This document shows, piece by piece, positions 1 to 10,413 of a DNA stretch of 64,000 nucleotides (position 1 is its first letter; each line of letters opens with the position of its first letter). The DNA is taken from positions 42,013,852 through 42,077,851 of the forward strand of contig NC_080562.1 of NCBI RefSeq assembly GCF_030253575.1, read 5' to 3'. The notes under the pieces are model-generated. The model searched no databases. It was given only the letters and a program-made list of their open reading frames with translations, and was not told the origin of the DNA. Position numbers and translations under genes: made by a program. This stretch comes from Rhododendron vialii. Lineage: Eukaryota; Streptophyta; Magnoliopsida; Ericales; Ericaceae.

Positions 1-290
1 AATTCCTCAGTCCTCAGAACAGGTCTCTTGCAAATTAGAAGAAAATGAGTGAATATTAAGAAGGTTTATTTATTTATTTATTATGAACGGTCTTGCTATT
101 GTTAGCCTACTGGACTGACGATATGCACATAAGAAGACAAGAAAAACACGTATTTCTGTATACTTTCCTATTACGAATGGCAGTATGGATCAAAAAGTAT
201 TTCCTCATATGTTTCCAAAGCCCACTTTCTCTCTCCGAGAAATCACTCTAACGTGGGTTACGCTATGGAATTTTTGGGGTTTTTTGTTTT

Positions 291-562
291 TATTTGCGTT
301 TATTAGTTTTGTGAATATGTTTTTTAGATTATTCATTCATCTCGACAATAGAAATTGAAAAAGTAAAAAGTTAGTACTCCGTATAACTTTTATTCAAATT
401 TTTTTATAAAAAAATTCAAAATAAAGTTCAAAAAGTGCAAAAAAATCGACCTTATCTTGAATATATATTTCGGAATAAGTTATAATTTTTTCCTTTTTGA
501 TTTGTCTTACGATACGAATCAATAATCCATAAAAATTAGACTTAAAACTAACAAACGCAAAT
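291..562. repeat. Small inverted-repeat element (MITE-like)
   Basis: The left end reads TTTGCGTTTATTAGTTTT and the right end is its near complement (AAAACTAACAAACGCAAA). Similarity continues about 55 bases inward with scattered mismatches. It has no coding capacity. The target-site duplication is not clear. Confidence 0.6.
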
Positions 563-633
563 TGTTTTTTTTAATAAAGACAAAAGTTCAAAAATTCAAA
601 AAATCTGAGAGGAAAGGGAGCCTTCCTTTCAGT

Positions 634-862
634 GCCGAACAGGTACTACATGGTGTCCGATCGGTGCATTTGAGTTGTCCATTGCGTTTTTTGATGACTC
701 GGAATTGGAGAGAGAACAAAGGAGTGAGAACTGAGAAAGTGTTGGGGTGGAAGGAAAGAAGGAGTTTCAATTCGAGCCGTTCAAAAGTATATTGATTGGA
801 CTGGATGAGTTAAGTGGTATCACGTGTTATATACCGACCTTGGACCAAAAAATTTCTCCTCT
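634..862. repeat. Dispersed repeat copy A in the FRL promoter/5'UTR region
   Basis: This stretch matches 7933-8150 in the same orientation over its whole length with many point differences. Shared blocks include GAGAAAGTGTTGGGGTG and a GCCGTTNAAAA block. It lies directly before the FRL gene and probably supplies part of its promoter or 5'UTR. Confidence 0.65.
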
Positions 863-921
863 TCTCTCTCTCTCCTAAAACAAAATCCAGTTCCGTTGAA
901 AGCCCCGTTCTGTTCCCAGCA

Positions 922-3900
922 ATGGCGGCGACGATGAAAACAATCTCCGCCGCTCTGAAACTCGTCGACGCGAAGAAAGAAAATCTCCGTAAAGCCTTAG
1001 AAGACCTCCAATCCCACTCCTCTCCTCTCTCCTCCACCTTCACCCTCACCTGGCCCGACCTCGACTCCTACTTCTCTTCCCTCCACTCCTCCCTCCGTCA
1101 CAAGTTCCAAATCCTCCAATCCCAACAACAACAATCCCAATTCCCGAACACCCCCAATCCCAAACCACCCCCAATTCCATCACAACTTCAAAACGCTAAT
1201 AATCCACCCAATTCCCAAAGCCTAGATGCTAAGGAAGGGTCGGAGGAGGCCGCGGTCTGGGTTCCGGCTCGGGCCGAGTTGGTATCGTTATGTGAGAAGA
1301 TGGACGGGTTAGGGCTAAGGAAATACATACTGGAGAGGCCAAAGGAGAGAAACACAATAAAGGCTGAATTGGCGGATGCGTTGGGGCACGCACCGGACGC
1401 GGCGGCGATGGTTTTGGGAGCGATGGAAGGGTTCTACGGGGCGAATTCGGGGAAGGGGAGTAAGGATATCGAGTCGACGGCGATAAGGAGGAGCTGTGTG
1501 GTTTTGTTGGAGGGGTTGAGGAGGAGGGTGGGGAGCGAGATTGGGGGGGAAGTGAGGGAGAAGGCGAGGGGGTTGGCGGGGGAGGGGAAGGGGAAGATAA
1601 GTAGGGGTGGAGGGGGGAATGGGCTGGAGGGGTTTGGGTTTTTTTGTCTGGTTGCCGCGTATGGCGTGGCGGATGGGTTTGATGTGGGGGAACTGGTTGA
1701 TTTGGGTGTAGAAGTGGCGAGGTTTAAGGAGGCTGTGGAGTTGTTTCGCATTATTGGTTTCGGTGATAAGATATCTGGTGAGGGTCCTGTATTTCATATC
1801 ATTTGTTTAACCTATGATTTTTTGTGGACCCATGACATGGTTTATTGTGCCTCTCCTTGCGTGATAAGTTGAGTTTACAAATTCCTAATTGGATAGAATT
1901 ATGGTATATACTATCTAGGGTACAATAAGCTTTTGAGTTGTTTCGTGTGATCGGTTTTGGGATAAGATATCTGGTGATGGTCTTGTTATTCATACCTTTC
2001 TGTTAAACCTATGTTTTTTTTTGCCATTTATCTGCGTTTATATTGCATCTTTGGTCATTACTTTCTGTGGATGAGGGATTTGAGTTGAAGTCAGATCAGC
2101 CAGACCCCTGACATGGTTTATTTGTGCCTCTCTTTTTGTGATAAGTTGAGTTCACGATTGGATAGAAGTATGGTATCTTGACTACACTTAATCTTATAAA
2201 AAAATCTCGTCTACATTCAATCTTTTGATGTTTTTGGACATGGAGTGACGCAGTAACTTCACTTCTAATTTTGGACTCAATTCATCGCCGGTCTCTTGGA
2301 ATTGCCTTGTTTTCGTTCTTTCTTGAGGTTCAGTGATACATAATTGCTGTTTCATGTCTGAGAGTTTGCCACGTGAAATGAGTGATTATCTAAAGATGAT
2401 GTTATTTGGTGGTATTTAACGATGGTAATCATTTCCTTCTAATCTGCAACACTTTTCAGGGTCATGATTGTGCTTTTAGAGTTTAGATTAAGTAAGTACG
2501 GGTTGAGACGCCAAAGTAGGAACTAATTTGAATCGTGAAAATGTCCACATTTTTAGCAACAAAACATTAAGTTGGTTTGGTTTTTTTTCCCTTATCCGAA
2601 GTTGGTTTGGTTGATCATGGTACCTTGTGGTGGTTGATGGTAATTGGCAAGTCAATAAAAAAGTCTGCTTTTTATGTCCTAACATAGTCAACTTAATCAG
2701 TTCTTTCGTCTTCCTACTCAATGGAGGTTTTGCTAGAATGGTCTTAGGGAGGGGTACTGTCTGTGTGGTCGATTCTTCCCTTTGTTATTTGAAGTCGATT
2801 TAATTGTTGAGGCCCTTTGTAGGTTTAATCATACTGTACTGAACCAATGTTCTTGCTGTAAGGTTATTTAGAACTCATCTTCTATCTTTGCTTTGAGTTT
2901 ATGTTGCGATCTATTGTAGTAAATATTACGCAGGGTGGGAATGTTGTTTTATTCAGGAGTGTCCTTATTTTGGGAAACGAACTGAACCAATGTTGTTGCA
3001 GTAAGGTTATTTAGAACTCACCTTCTGTCTTTGCTTTTACTTTAAGTTGCGATCTATTTTAGTAATATTATGCAGGGTGGGAATGTGGTTTTATTCAGGA
3101 GTGCCCTTATTTTCTGAAACTAAAATTTTGAAGTGCTCATATACATGACGCTCCTCGTCAGCTCACCTGTTCTATTTGGCTTTTCGCAGACATTATTCTC
3201 AAACTTATTGGTCAGGGCAAACAACTTGTGGCAGCCAGATTTATTTTGGAATTTGAGCTTTCTGCGAAGTTCCCACCAGTACCACTCTTAGAAGAATACG
3301 TCAAGGAGTCCAAGCGGCTGGCTAAGAAAGTTCTCAAGGGTAAAAAGAACACTCTTAAATCACAGGTAGTATGATATTTCTTTTTAGGACTATTGAAACA
3401 CTTGTTTTCAACTTTAAAATCAAATGAGTATCTGTTTTTTTCCTTCTCTTTCTCCTGTAGAAAGAGGCCTTCACAAAGGAAGCCAATACATATAAGTCGG
3501 TGATCAAACTCATTGAGGACTATAAGCTTGGATCTGAGTTTCTGAATCTGAAGGAGAAACTTATGAAACGCCTTGAGACAGTAGAGAAGCTGAAGTCGGA
3601 CAGGAAACCCTACGCAGCAACCCCTGCTTCTCAGACCCAGCAGCAGCCAAAGCCACAGAAACTGAGTGGAAGCAAGCGTCCTCGGAATACTGCACCAGCT
3701 CGTCCAACCGCAATTTCAATGAGTGTTGCTGCTACAAGTTCCACCGTTCCTGTATTTCAGCAGTCTCATCCACAGGCGGCAGGTTTGTTGCCACATCTTC
3801 CTCCTTACTCAGGCTCACCAGCTGGCCCATATGGCTTGGCAGGTTCTACTCCTGCCGTTGCCTCCTATGCAGGCTCATCTGCTGCTGGCTTGTACGGGTC

Positions 3901-4102
3901 AACAGGAGCCCCTTTTGGTGACCCTGGGAACTTTATGCCTTCACAGACCCATGTGATGCCTTCGCAGACCCAAGTGATGCCTTCACAGACCCAGGCATAC
4001 TCTTCTGAAGCACACATGGCAACTGGTTATTATGATAGGCCAGTTGCCTATGGCGGTTATGCTTTTCCACCACAATATCATCAGCCTTACTATCCCCAGT
4101 AA
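922..4102 (+). CDS. FRL1: FRIGIDA-like protein (FRL1/FRL2 type), 3 exons, 557 aa
   Basis: Exons 922-1777, 3190-3365 and 3461-4102 join in phase with GT-AG borders into 557 codons. The N-terminus (MAATMKTISAALKLVDAKKE) followed by a short helical 'SLxSTFTLTWPDLDSYFSSL' type segment is the FRL1/FRL2 signature. The middle holds the Frigida domain: a CEKMDGLGLRKYI block, then an APDAAAMVLGAMEG block. The tail ends in YAFPPQYHQPYYPQ, almost as in Arabidopsis FRL1. FRL proteins are nuclear plant-specific factors; FRL1 acts with FRIGIDA to raise FLC expression and delay flowering. The ATG at 922 is chosen because an in-frame ORF opening at 814 adds 36 residues with no family resemblance. Residues around 485-510 carry a short MPSQT repeat (three copies). 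The protein is longer than Arabidopsis FRL1 (about 470 aa), mainly in low-complexity Pro/Ser/Gln linkers. Intron 1 carries two local duplications described separately. The family is sure; FRL1 versus FRL2 orthology is not resolved. Confidence 0.92.
1738..2180 (+). repeat. Tandem duplication spanning the FRL exon 1 end and donor
   Basis: Copy 1 starts at 1738 (last 40 bases of exon 1 plus the intron start). Copy 2 starts at 1935, period 197, and repeats GATAAGATATCTGGTGA including the donor. Copy 2 is diverged, lacks one base before the donor and has about 80 extra bases in its middle, so it ends near 2180. Confidence 0.75.
2838..3118 (+). repeat. 143-bp tandem duplication in FRL intron 1
   Basis: Two adjacent copies (from 2838 and from 2981) both begin ACTGAACCAATGTT and run through GGTTATTTAGAACTCA and TTTTATTCAGGAGTG. 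Roughly 90 percent similar by eye. Confidence 0.8.
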
Positions 4103-5427
4103 GCCCTTGTACCATTCTTACTTTAGGGTAGTATTGGATGGTATCCTATAATTTGCCTGACTTGGCAGCACTAGTCATCAGAAAGCATTTTTTGCTTATT
4201 TGATCACTATGAATGTTGCACAAGCTAGATTGCTTTTTTAAGATTTTTTGAAGTTTATGCATGGTCAGGGTGACATTGTTTCACTTGAACCATATAGATC
4301 CTCGTGGTTTGCAATTCAATGGTGAATTGTTTCATGTGAGCATATATGTAGGGTTTCAGAACTGGAACCACCAGGGGAAGGAACCTTTTCATTTTTTTCA
4401 GCTCCCAGTCCTAATGACTTGTTGAGTTTTTCATCTCATAAAATTCTTTTGCAACGAGTTAATTTTTGACTGTAACTATGTTAGGGCAACTCCAATGGTA
4501 GTTGCTAAAGTGGCCATGCGAAATCCATCTTTTGGCCTATTACAGTCTCAAATGTCATTATTTGGCATTCCTGCCCCAATGGTGTAAAAACCATTTTTTT
4601 TAGCGTAACCACCACTGCGGTATTCTTACTCCAATTGTGTAAGTTTGGTGACATAACTTTGGGAGTTTCGGTCAAATGAGTTACCTACTATCCAACTATC
4701 GGACTTTGGGTGATGCGCAACCAAGTGTTGCTAATTGTCCCATTTTTATGAAAGGTGAATGATTTTTACCTTCTGAGAATTTCCACAATTTTGTTTTGTC
4801 AAAATTGGTAGGGGAAATTCTTTAAGGAGAACATTCTACAAAGCATTATTTTACAGAAGCTCTCTAGCTTGGACTATGAAATATTTATAGAGCTGTTAAT
4901 GTGGCAATTTTGCTAAATCCTCCAGCTCAAGAACAATTGGCTGTGAGTGGAAAGGCCATCCAACCTCATATTCTTGTTTCACTTGTTTGGAGGTACCATT
5001 TAACCGAGGTGGGAAAAATTGTGTAAGTCCCTCCACATGCTACCCACACACAGTAAACATTAGACATAGCGAAACAAAGTTAACATATGGTACAAAGGGT
5101 AGGGTAATCAATCACTATGAAATAGGGAATCTTGTCTGAAAGCCTAGCTTTGATACTATTTGAAAGATCCAACTCAAAATTGGGGGCAGTTCCGGGGACA
5201 CATATTCACATTTTGACACAAATCTTGTGTGAAACCCATTTTGAAGTCTCACGTAAATGATCGGAACTATCGGCCCTTACCGATCCAAATGAATTGATTT
5301 TTTTCAGGAACTCTTAAAAACATGTTATTAAACACATTGAACAGCTCCAATTATTAGCGTGGGGCTCCAATCTTTTTTCTGTTAAATGTGTCAAAATAGG
5401 TGTCCCAAGAACCGCCCCTCAAATTTA

Positions 5428-5667
5428 CTCCCTCCGTCCCCGTTTAACCGTCCTTTTTGGGAGTTTGGGTCACTTTTCAATTGCTTATATCTCGTAATGT
5501 ATAATGCTTTATGTGATTTTGAAAACATTGTCTAATAGAACTAATTGAGCTCCATCAAACAAGCTCCACATTGCATATAAAATTTATTATCGATTTAGAA
5601 ATATCACTCCTTTTTATCTGGTTAGAATACGAGTGACCATTAAATGGGGACATGGGGACGGAGGGAG
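5428..5667. mobile_element. Stowaway-like MITE, 240 bp
   Basis: Terminal inverted repeats CTCCCTCCGTCCC and its complement GGGACGGAGGGAG are flanked by TA on both sides (5426-5427 and 5668-5669), the Tc1/mariner Stowaway signature. No coding capacity. Confidence 0.88.
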
Positions 5668-7932
5668 TAGTTGGCTAAAAATTGGCTTTGGAGCTTGGTT
5701 TGGAACAAGTTCTAACACCTCTCCGCACATGCGTGCTCACACTTGAGAAGGTGAACATAAGATCCAAAACGTAGGTGTCGCAATGAAACAAAGTACACCT
5801 ATGTACGAAGGGGGGACCAATACAAATAGTTTCGAAAACCTCCATATCCTAGGTCTGATACTATGCTAAAACGGCCAGCTCAAGAATACCCCACATGTGG
5901 AGTGGTAATTAGGAATCATGAAGCAAGGTGGACGTATGGCTCACAAAAGGAAATCAATTACCAGGACATCGAGGTTCTTGTCCCAAAACCTCCAAAAGTT
6001 TATAATGACTAGAGAGATTGCCTAGGCTCATATACTAGTTTTGGAGGTGAGGTGACAATAAAATGATGTGGGATAAGCTCTAACACTACCTGGCACGTGC
6101 GACCCTTGGTTTGCACGTGGAGAGGTAAACAATGGAACTAGAACACAAGGATCACAATGAAATAAAGTGCACTTATGATGAACTGCCGGACTTGGTGCAA
6201 TGTTTAGCATGAAATTCTTTTTTTTCAAAGGATATAGCAGTCTGTGGTAGAGGAAATTTTTGAGCTCTTGCCTAGTTTTAATGCGAAAAGGAATTTAGGA
6301 TAGAATGCCATTACGCAATTTCTTTGTTGGCTTGACTAGAAGTCTTATGTCCTCCTTGCAATGGCAGCCGGTTGAAGCTGCTCTTGAGTGTATGTTCTCC
6401 ATCCCCTGAAGGGAGAGAACATCCACCCTAGACCGACCCCACTCTTCACCTTTGCTTCTTATGCTTCTTTTGAGAGCAACTGTGGTACCTGGAGTGACAT
6501 TGGGCGCATCCAAACTTCTTTTCCCAGCTAGCGCAGCTCTTCAAATGCGAATGTATTCACCACCACTGTTTAGACTGGAAGTACTATATGCATCTTCTTT
6601 CTTTTATTTGTAAATATTTCTTGGAAGAATTAGAATGAGTTAATACTATGGTAATAGGAAGCGAAAGCTGAAACAAAAAGGGATCTCCTTATGCTTTTCA
6701 GGAGAACAATGTGATATGCTTGTAGCCGTGAATTTTATTTCTGGGACAATCTTTTTACGCATCCTTTATGGTTCCTGGCTGAGCTTCATTATTATAGGAG
6801 ATTACATTTGCATCCGATGCTAGTGTTATTTAAGAGGCCGTAGTTCGTTATTTGATGTACTCCATCTGTTTCTCAATATGCTCACTGGTGTTTACGGAAT
6901 CCATGAATGTTCAAGGCATTTATGCTGCACGTAGATTGTCCCTCAATCGGCCAACATAGCAGAAATTACCTGAGTCAGGACTTCCAACTTCAACGGTTGG
7001 AAATCGCAATGCTCAGATCTGAGGAACGTAGTTGCCATATGTACAGTTCTGTGCTTGTAGGGTTGTTTTGCATCTTGGTATTTTCCTTGGAAGACTATTG
7101 ATACAATGAAGAAACTAGTGATTGCACCTCTAGATGATGAAACTAGTGATTGCACCTCTAGATGATCAGGATTTGCATTGATTTTTTTGCTGTAAGAATA
7201 TTGATTCAACTAAGTGAGGTTAGTTGTTGTACGTTATGCAGTCTCTTCATACTTTGCAGTTCCTTTAGCATTTCTAAAATCCATTTTGTAGGTTTTCGTC
7301 GAGATTGTGGTTGGTGATGTATGCTTGTACTTTTTCCCCCGTTCTGTAGAATCTGTATTTCTTACTACCTACTTAGAGATTGGTGACCTTTTCTTGTATG
7401 TCAGAACTGCTAGCTACCTAACCCAATAATAATACTCCCGATCGAAAGTTCAGATGTTCGGTTGTAGGCATTCAAGTTTTCATTTTCTGAACATGTTAAA
7501 CACGAGGGTCTATAGATTTTTCCCGATTGCCATAATGTGTGGGACTATCCATGAGCCATGCTTTGAAAGGGGGGATGAAGCTCTGTATGGGTTGAAATAA
7601 TCGTTTGATTTTAATAACTTTGATTCATTGCAATCAAAGTTTGCATTAGGATGCTTTTGGCAGACATCATTATGTTGGACTCCCCTATAGTTCAACTAAT
7701 TCAAAAAGGTTGAAATTTGGGGTGTTAAAAAGAATATCACTTTTGGAAAATCTATGTGCTTTGTCTAAAGTTTGTTTGTTTGGGCACAATGTGTCAAGTT
7801 CATTGAAACATAGCCAATAACGTATACAAGCAATCAATGTTTTTTTCCCCAAAAAATGGATAAAGAGAAGTGAAGATGAGTAGAGAGGTTTTTCCTTGTG
7901 TGGATACCATCAAACGGGAAAAAATTTCAGTG

Positions 7933-8150
7933 TTGGGTGGGTTCCACGTGGTTCTCGCTTGGTGCATCTGAGCCGTCCTTTGCGTTTTTGGAAGGCTCGG
8001 ATTTGGAAAGAGAAAAAAGAGAGAAAGTGTTGGGGTGAGAGGAGAGAGAAGGTTTCAATCCAAGCCGTTTAAAAATGCATTGGATGGTCCGGCTGTGCTG
8101 AGCGGATACCACATGGGATATACCCGTCCGGCACCGAAAAATTGCTCTTT
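7933..8150. repeat. Dispersed repeat copy B
   Basis: Second copy of the repeat at 634-862, same orientation, 7 kb away and not next to any recognised gene. Ends match at GGTGCATNTGAG and near ACCGAAAAATTGCTC. Confidence 0.65.
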
Positions 8151-9061
8151 AATTTTTCCTTTGCGTCTGACATCACAACAAATTTGACATTTTTGGCTGT
8201 TCACGTTGTGTCATCTTTCTTTTTGTCAATTTACGATTAGAATGCCGATGGCCAACTAATTAAGGACTAAAGGCCAATTATTTCGGGACTAAATTTGACC
8301 ATTTACTAGTGAAAACTTAATTTAAGCAAGAACAAAGGCTCTTATTGACGGACGCGGAAATTCTGTAGTGCAGGGGTGTGGCACGCTACTGGATCTCCGG
8401 TTCCCTTATGGACTGGTTCAAGTTCTGTAGAAATTGATAAATGTGAACGAGAATTAAAATCAAAAGTTTCTTGATTATCTTGGTTGTCTGTTGGACTATT
8501 TCTGCACCCCTTGGAGTTCAATTATTGATTTTCCTGTTCAAGCAATAATGAGGTTGAAAACAAAGATGGGTATATAACAAACAAAATATTAAGGCGAAGA
8601 TTGATCCGCGACTCCACGAGCTTGTGCACAATAAAACGATGCATTGCCAATAGGCCTCTGACCGGTTGGCATCACGATGTGCGCTTGGGTGCCAAAAAAG
8701 AGATGTCAATAGTTCGACTCTTCCTTCAAAGAGTTAATCTAACAATTCTAACAAGTCTAACATTCACGGCCTCGTCTAAACAATGCATTGAGCCCATAAA
8801 GGGTTATCTAGTAGGATTATTGCAACAAATGAGAGGCTTTTTGCTTTTGAATTTGCATGCTCGACTAAAATTTTGTCAATTGCTAACTTTAAATTTTCAA
8901 ATTTAATCGAGATGTGCATAACTTGGTGGTGCCTATAGATCAAAAGCCATCACCTCGCCCCAAATCTAGGTCCTAAAATAGCATAGGTAGAATCCGATAA
9001 AAAAAGCGTAGGTAGAAATAGCAGAGGAAATAGAAGCCATGGTAGGAGATCCATCATATCC

Positions 9062-9350
9062 AGATGTGCATAGTAATCAAGTCAAGCTCAAACTCGAGTT
9101 TTAGGTTCATTTTTTGAACGAGACAAGCTCAACACTCAAAAGTTCGGTTAGGCTCGCAAAAGCTTAGGTCGTTTGTATAGGTTTGGCTCGTTTAAAAATG
9201 CTCATTAAGCAAATTAGCTAGGCTTAGCTCCTTAAATAAGGGCTCAACTTATTTGAAAATGAGCCGAGCTCGAGCTTGATTTTTTACTCTTTTAGTAAAC
9301 AAGCAAAGAATGAAGACTACGAAGCTCGGTTTGACTCATTTGCATCCCTA
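9062..9350. mobile_element. Possible hAT-like MITE
   Basis: Ends GATGTGCATA and TTTGCATCCCTA are imperfect inverted repeats. The inside is rich in GAGCTCGAGC-like and AAGCTCA blocks on both strands, common in plant hAT MITEs. The TSD was not confirmed. Confidence 0.35.
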
Positions 9351-9369
9351 AATTTGGGAGGCGGGGGGA

Positions 9370-9716
9370 CTGCTGTACCCGAATTCTGGCCCACTTCAGT
9401 CTCACTCCGATGATCGGAAGCGTTCACTTCGTATAGCTCGTCGAATAGAACAACTATGCAAAAAATTAGTAGCTTCATTGGATATCAATAAGTGCCTGAT
9501 TGAAACCTATATAACTCTCGGTCCATGGGTTACAGTAGATTTGATCCAGTATTTCGGATCCATTCTTTTCAAGATAAAAAAGATCCAATCAGGCACTTAA
9601 TGATATTCAATTAAGCTGATTTTTTGCATAGTTGTTCTACTCGACAAGCTCTACGAAGTGAACATTTTCGATCATCGAAGCGAGACCGAAATGGGTCCAA
9701 AATTCGGGCACAGCAG
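9370..9716. mobile_element. Foldback element upstream of WRKY20
   Basis: Left arm from CTGCTGTACCCGAATTCTGG pairs with a right arm ending CCAAAATTCGGGCACAGCAG. The arms match for about 170 bases each, meeting near 9543. It could form a long hairpin. It lies about 380 bp before the WRKY20 start codon. Confidence 0.75.
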
Positions 9717-9873
9717 CGCTGCTGCCCCAAGGGGACAGCAGCAGTACAACAAAAACAAAATTAAAGTACTACTCCTACTACTACAAAACAAAACAGAGAG
9801 AAGAGAATGACAGGCCAGTGACGCCCAGACGCCATTGGCCATTGCACAACAAGTCAAACAAAAATGGGCGCCA

Positions 9874-9876
<3 letters not shown>

Positions 9877-9922
<46 letters not shown>
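9877..9922 (+). repeat. (CT)n microsatellite in the WRKY20 leader region
   Basis: 23 CT units, followed by more CT-rich DNA to about 10090. Probably 5'UTR or core promoter of WRKY20. Confidence 0.9.
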
Positions 9923-9925
<3 letters not shown>

Positions 9926-10096
9926 CTAGTAGGAGTACAAAACAACACAATTTCTTCAATTACCAGAAGACGCAACCGCCCACCGATATTGGCCAATCTA
10001 TCCCTCCACCTCCCTTCTCTACTCTCTCTCTCTCTCTCCCTCCACCTCCCTCCACCTCCCTTCTCTACTCTCTCTCTCTCTTCATTTTCTCTAAAA

Positions 10097-10369
10097 ATGG
10101 ACTTCCCTCACTCTCTCACCTCTCCACCTGAACACCACCGCACCACACCTTCGGAGCTTCCACTCCGCGGCTCCACTGCTGATAAAACTCACCTCACGGA
10201 TGCGAATGGAGTTTTCTCCGGCGGCGGATCGAGCTCTGCCAAGTACAAGCTCTTCTCGCCGGCGAAGCTTCCCATTTCGAGATCCCCGTGCATCACGATC
10301 CCCCCTGGTCTCAGTCCGTCGTCGTTTCTCGAGTCCCCTATTCTCCTCTCCAACCTCAAGGTTATTAGG

Positions 10370-10413
<44 letters not shown>

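Larger units (their letters stand above)
1..921. other. Upstream region of the FRL gene, no other gene seen
   Basis: AT-rich intergenic DNA holding an inverted-repeat element (about 291-562) and a dispersed repeat (about 634-862) that ends some 60 bases before the FRL start codon. A CACGTG G-box core lies at 822-827 inside the repeat. Short ORFs here have no family resemblance. Confidence 0.6.
4103..10096. other. Gene-free interval between FRL and WRKY20
   Basis: Nearly 6 kb with no ORF that resembles a plant protein. It holds a Stowaway-like MITE (5428-5667), weak direct repeats near 5708-5806 and 6082-6182 (each with an ACAATGAAA/GCAATGAAA plus AAAGT block), a 29-base tandem duplication near 7110-7165, a dispersed repeat (7933-8150), a possible hAT-like MITE (9062-9350) and a foldback element (9370-9716). 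Confidence 0.6.

Noticed and set aside
1315-1797. Long minus-strand ORFs opposite FRL exon 1
   Set aside because: They are shadows of the real plus-strand exon; proline-rich with no family resemblance.
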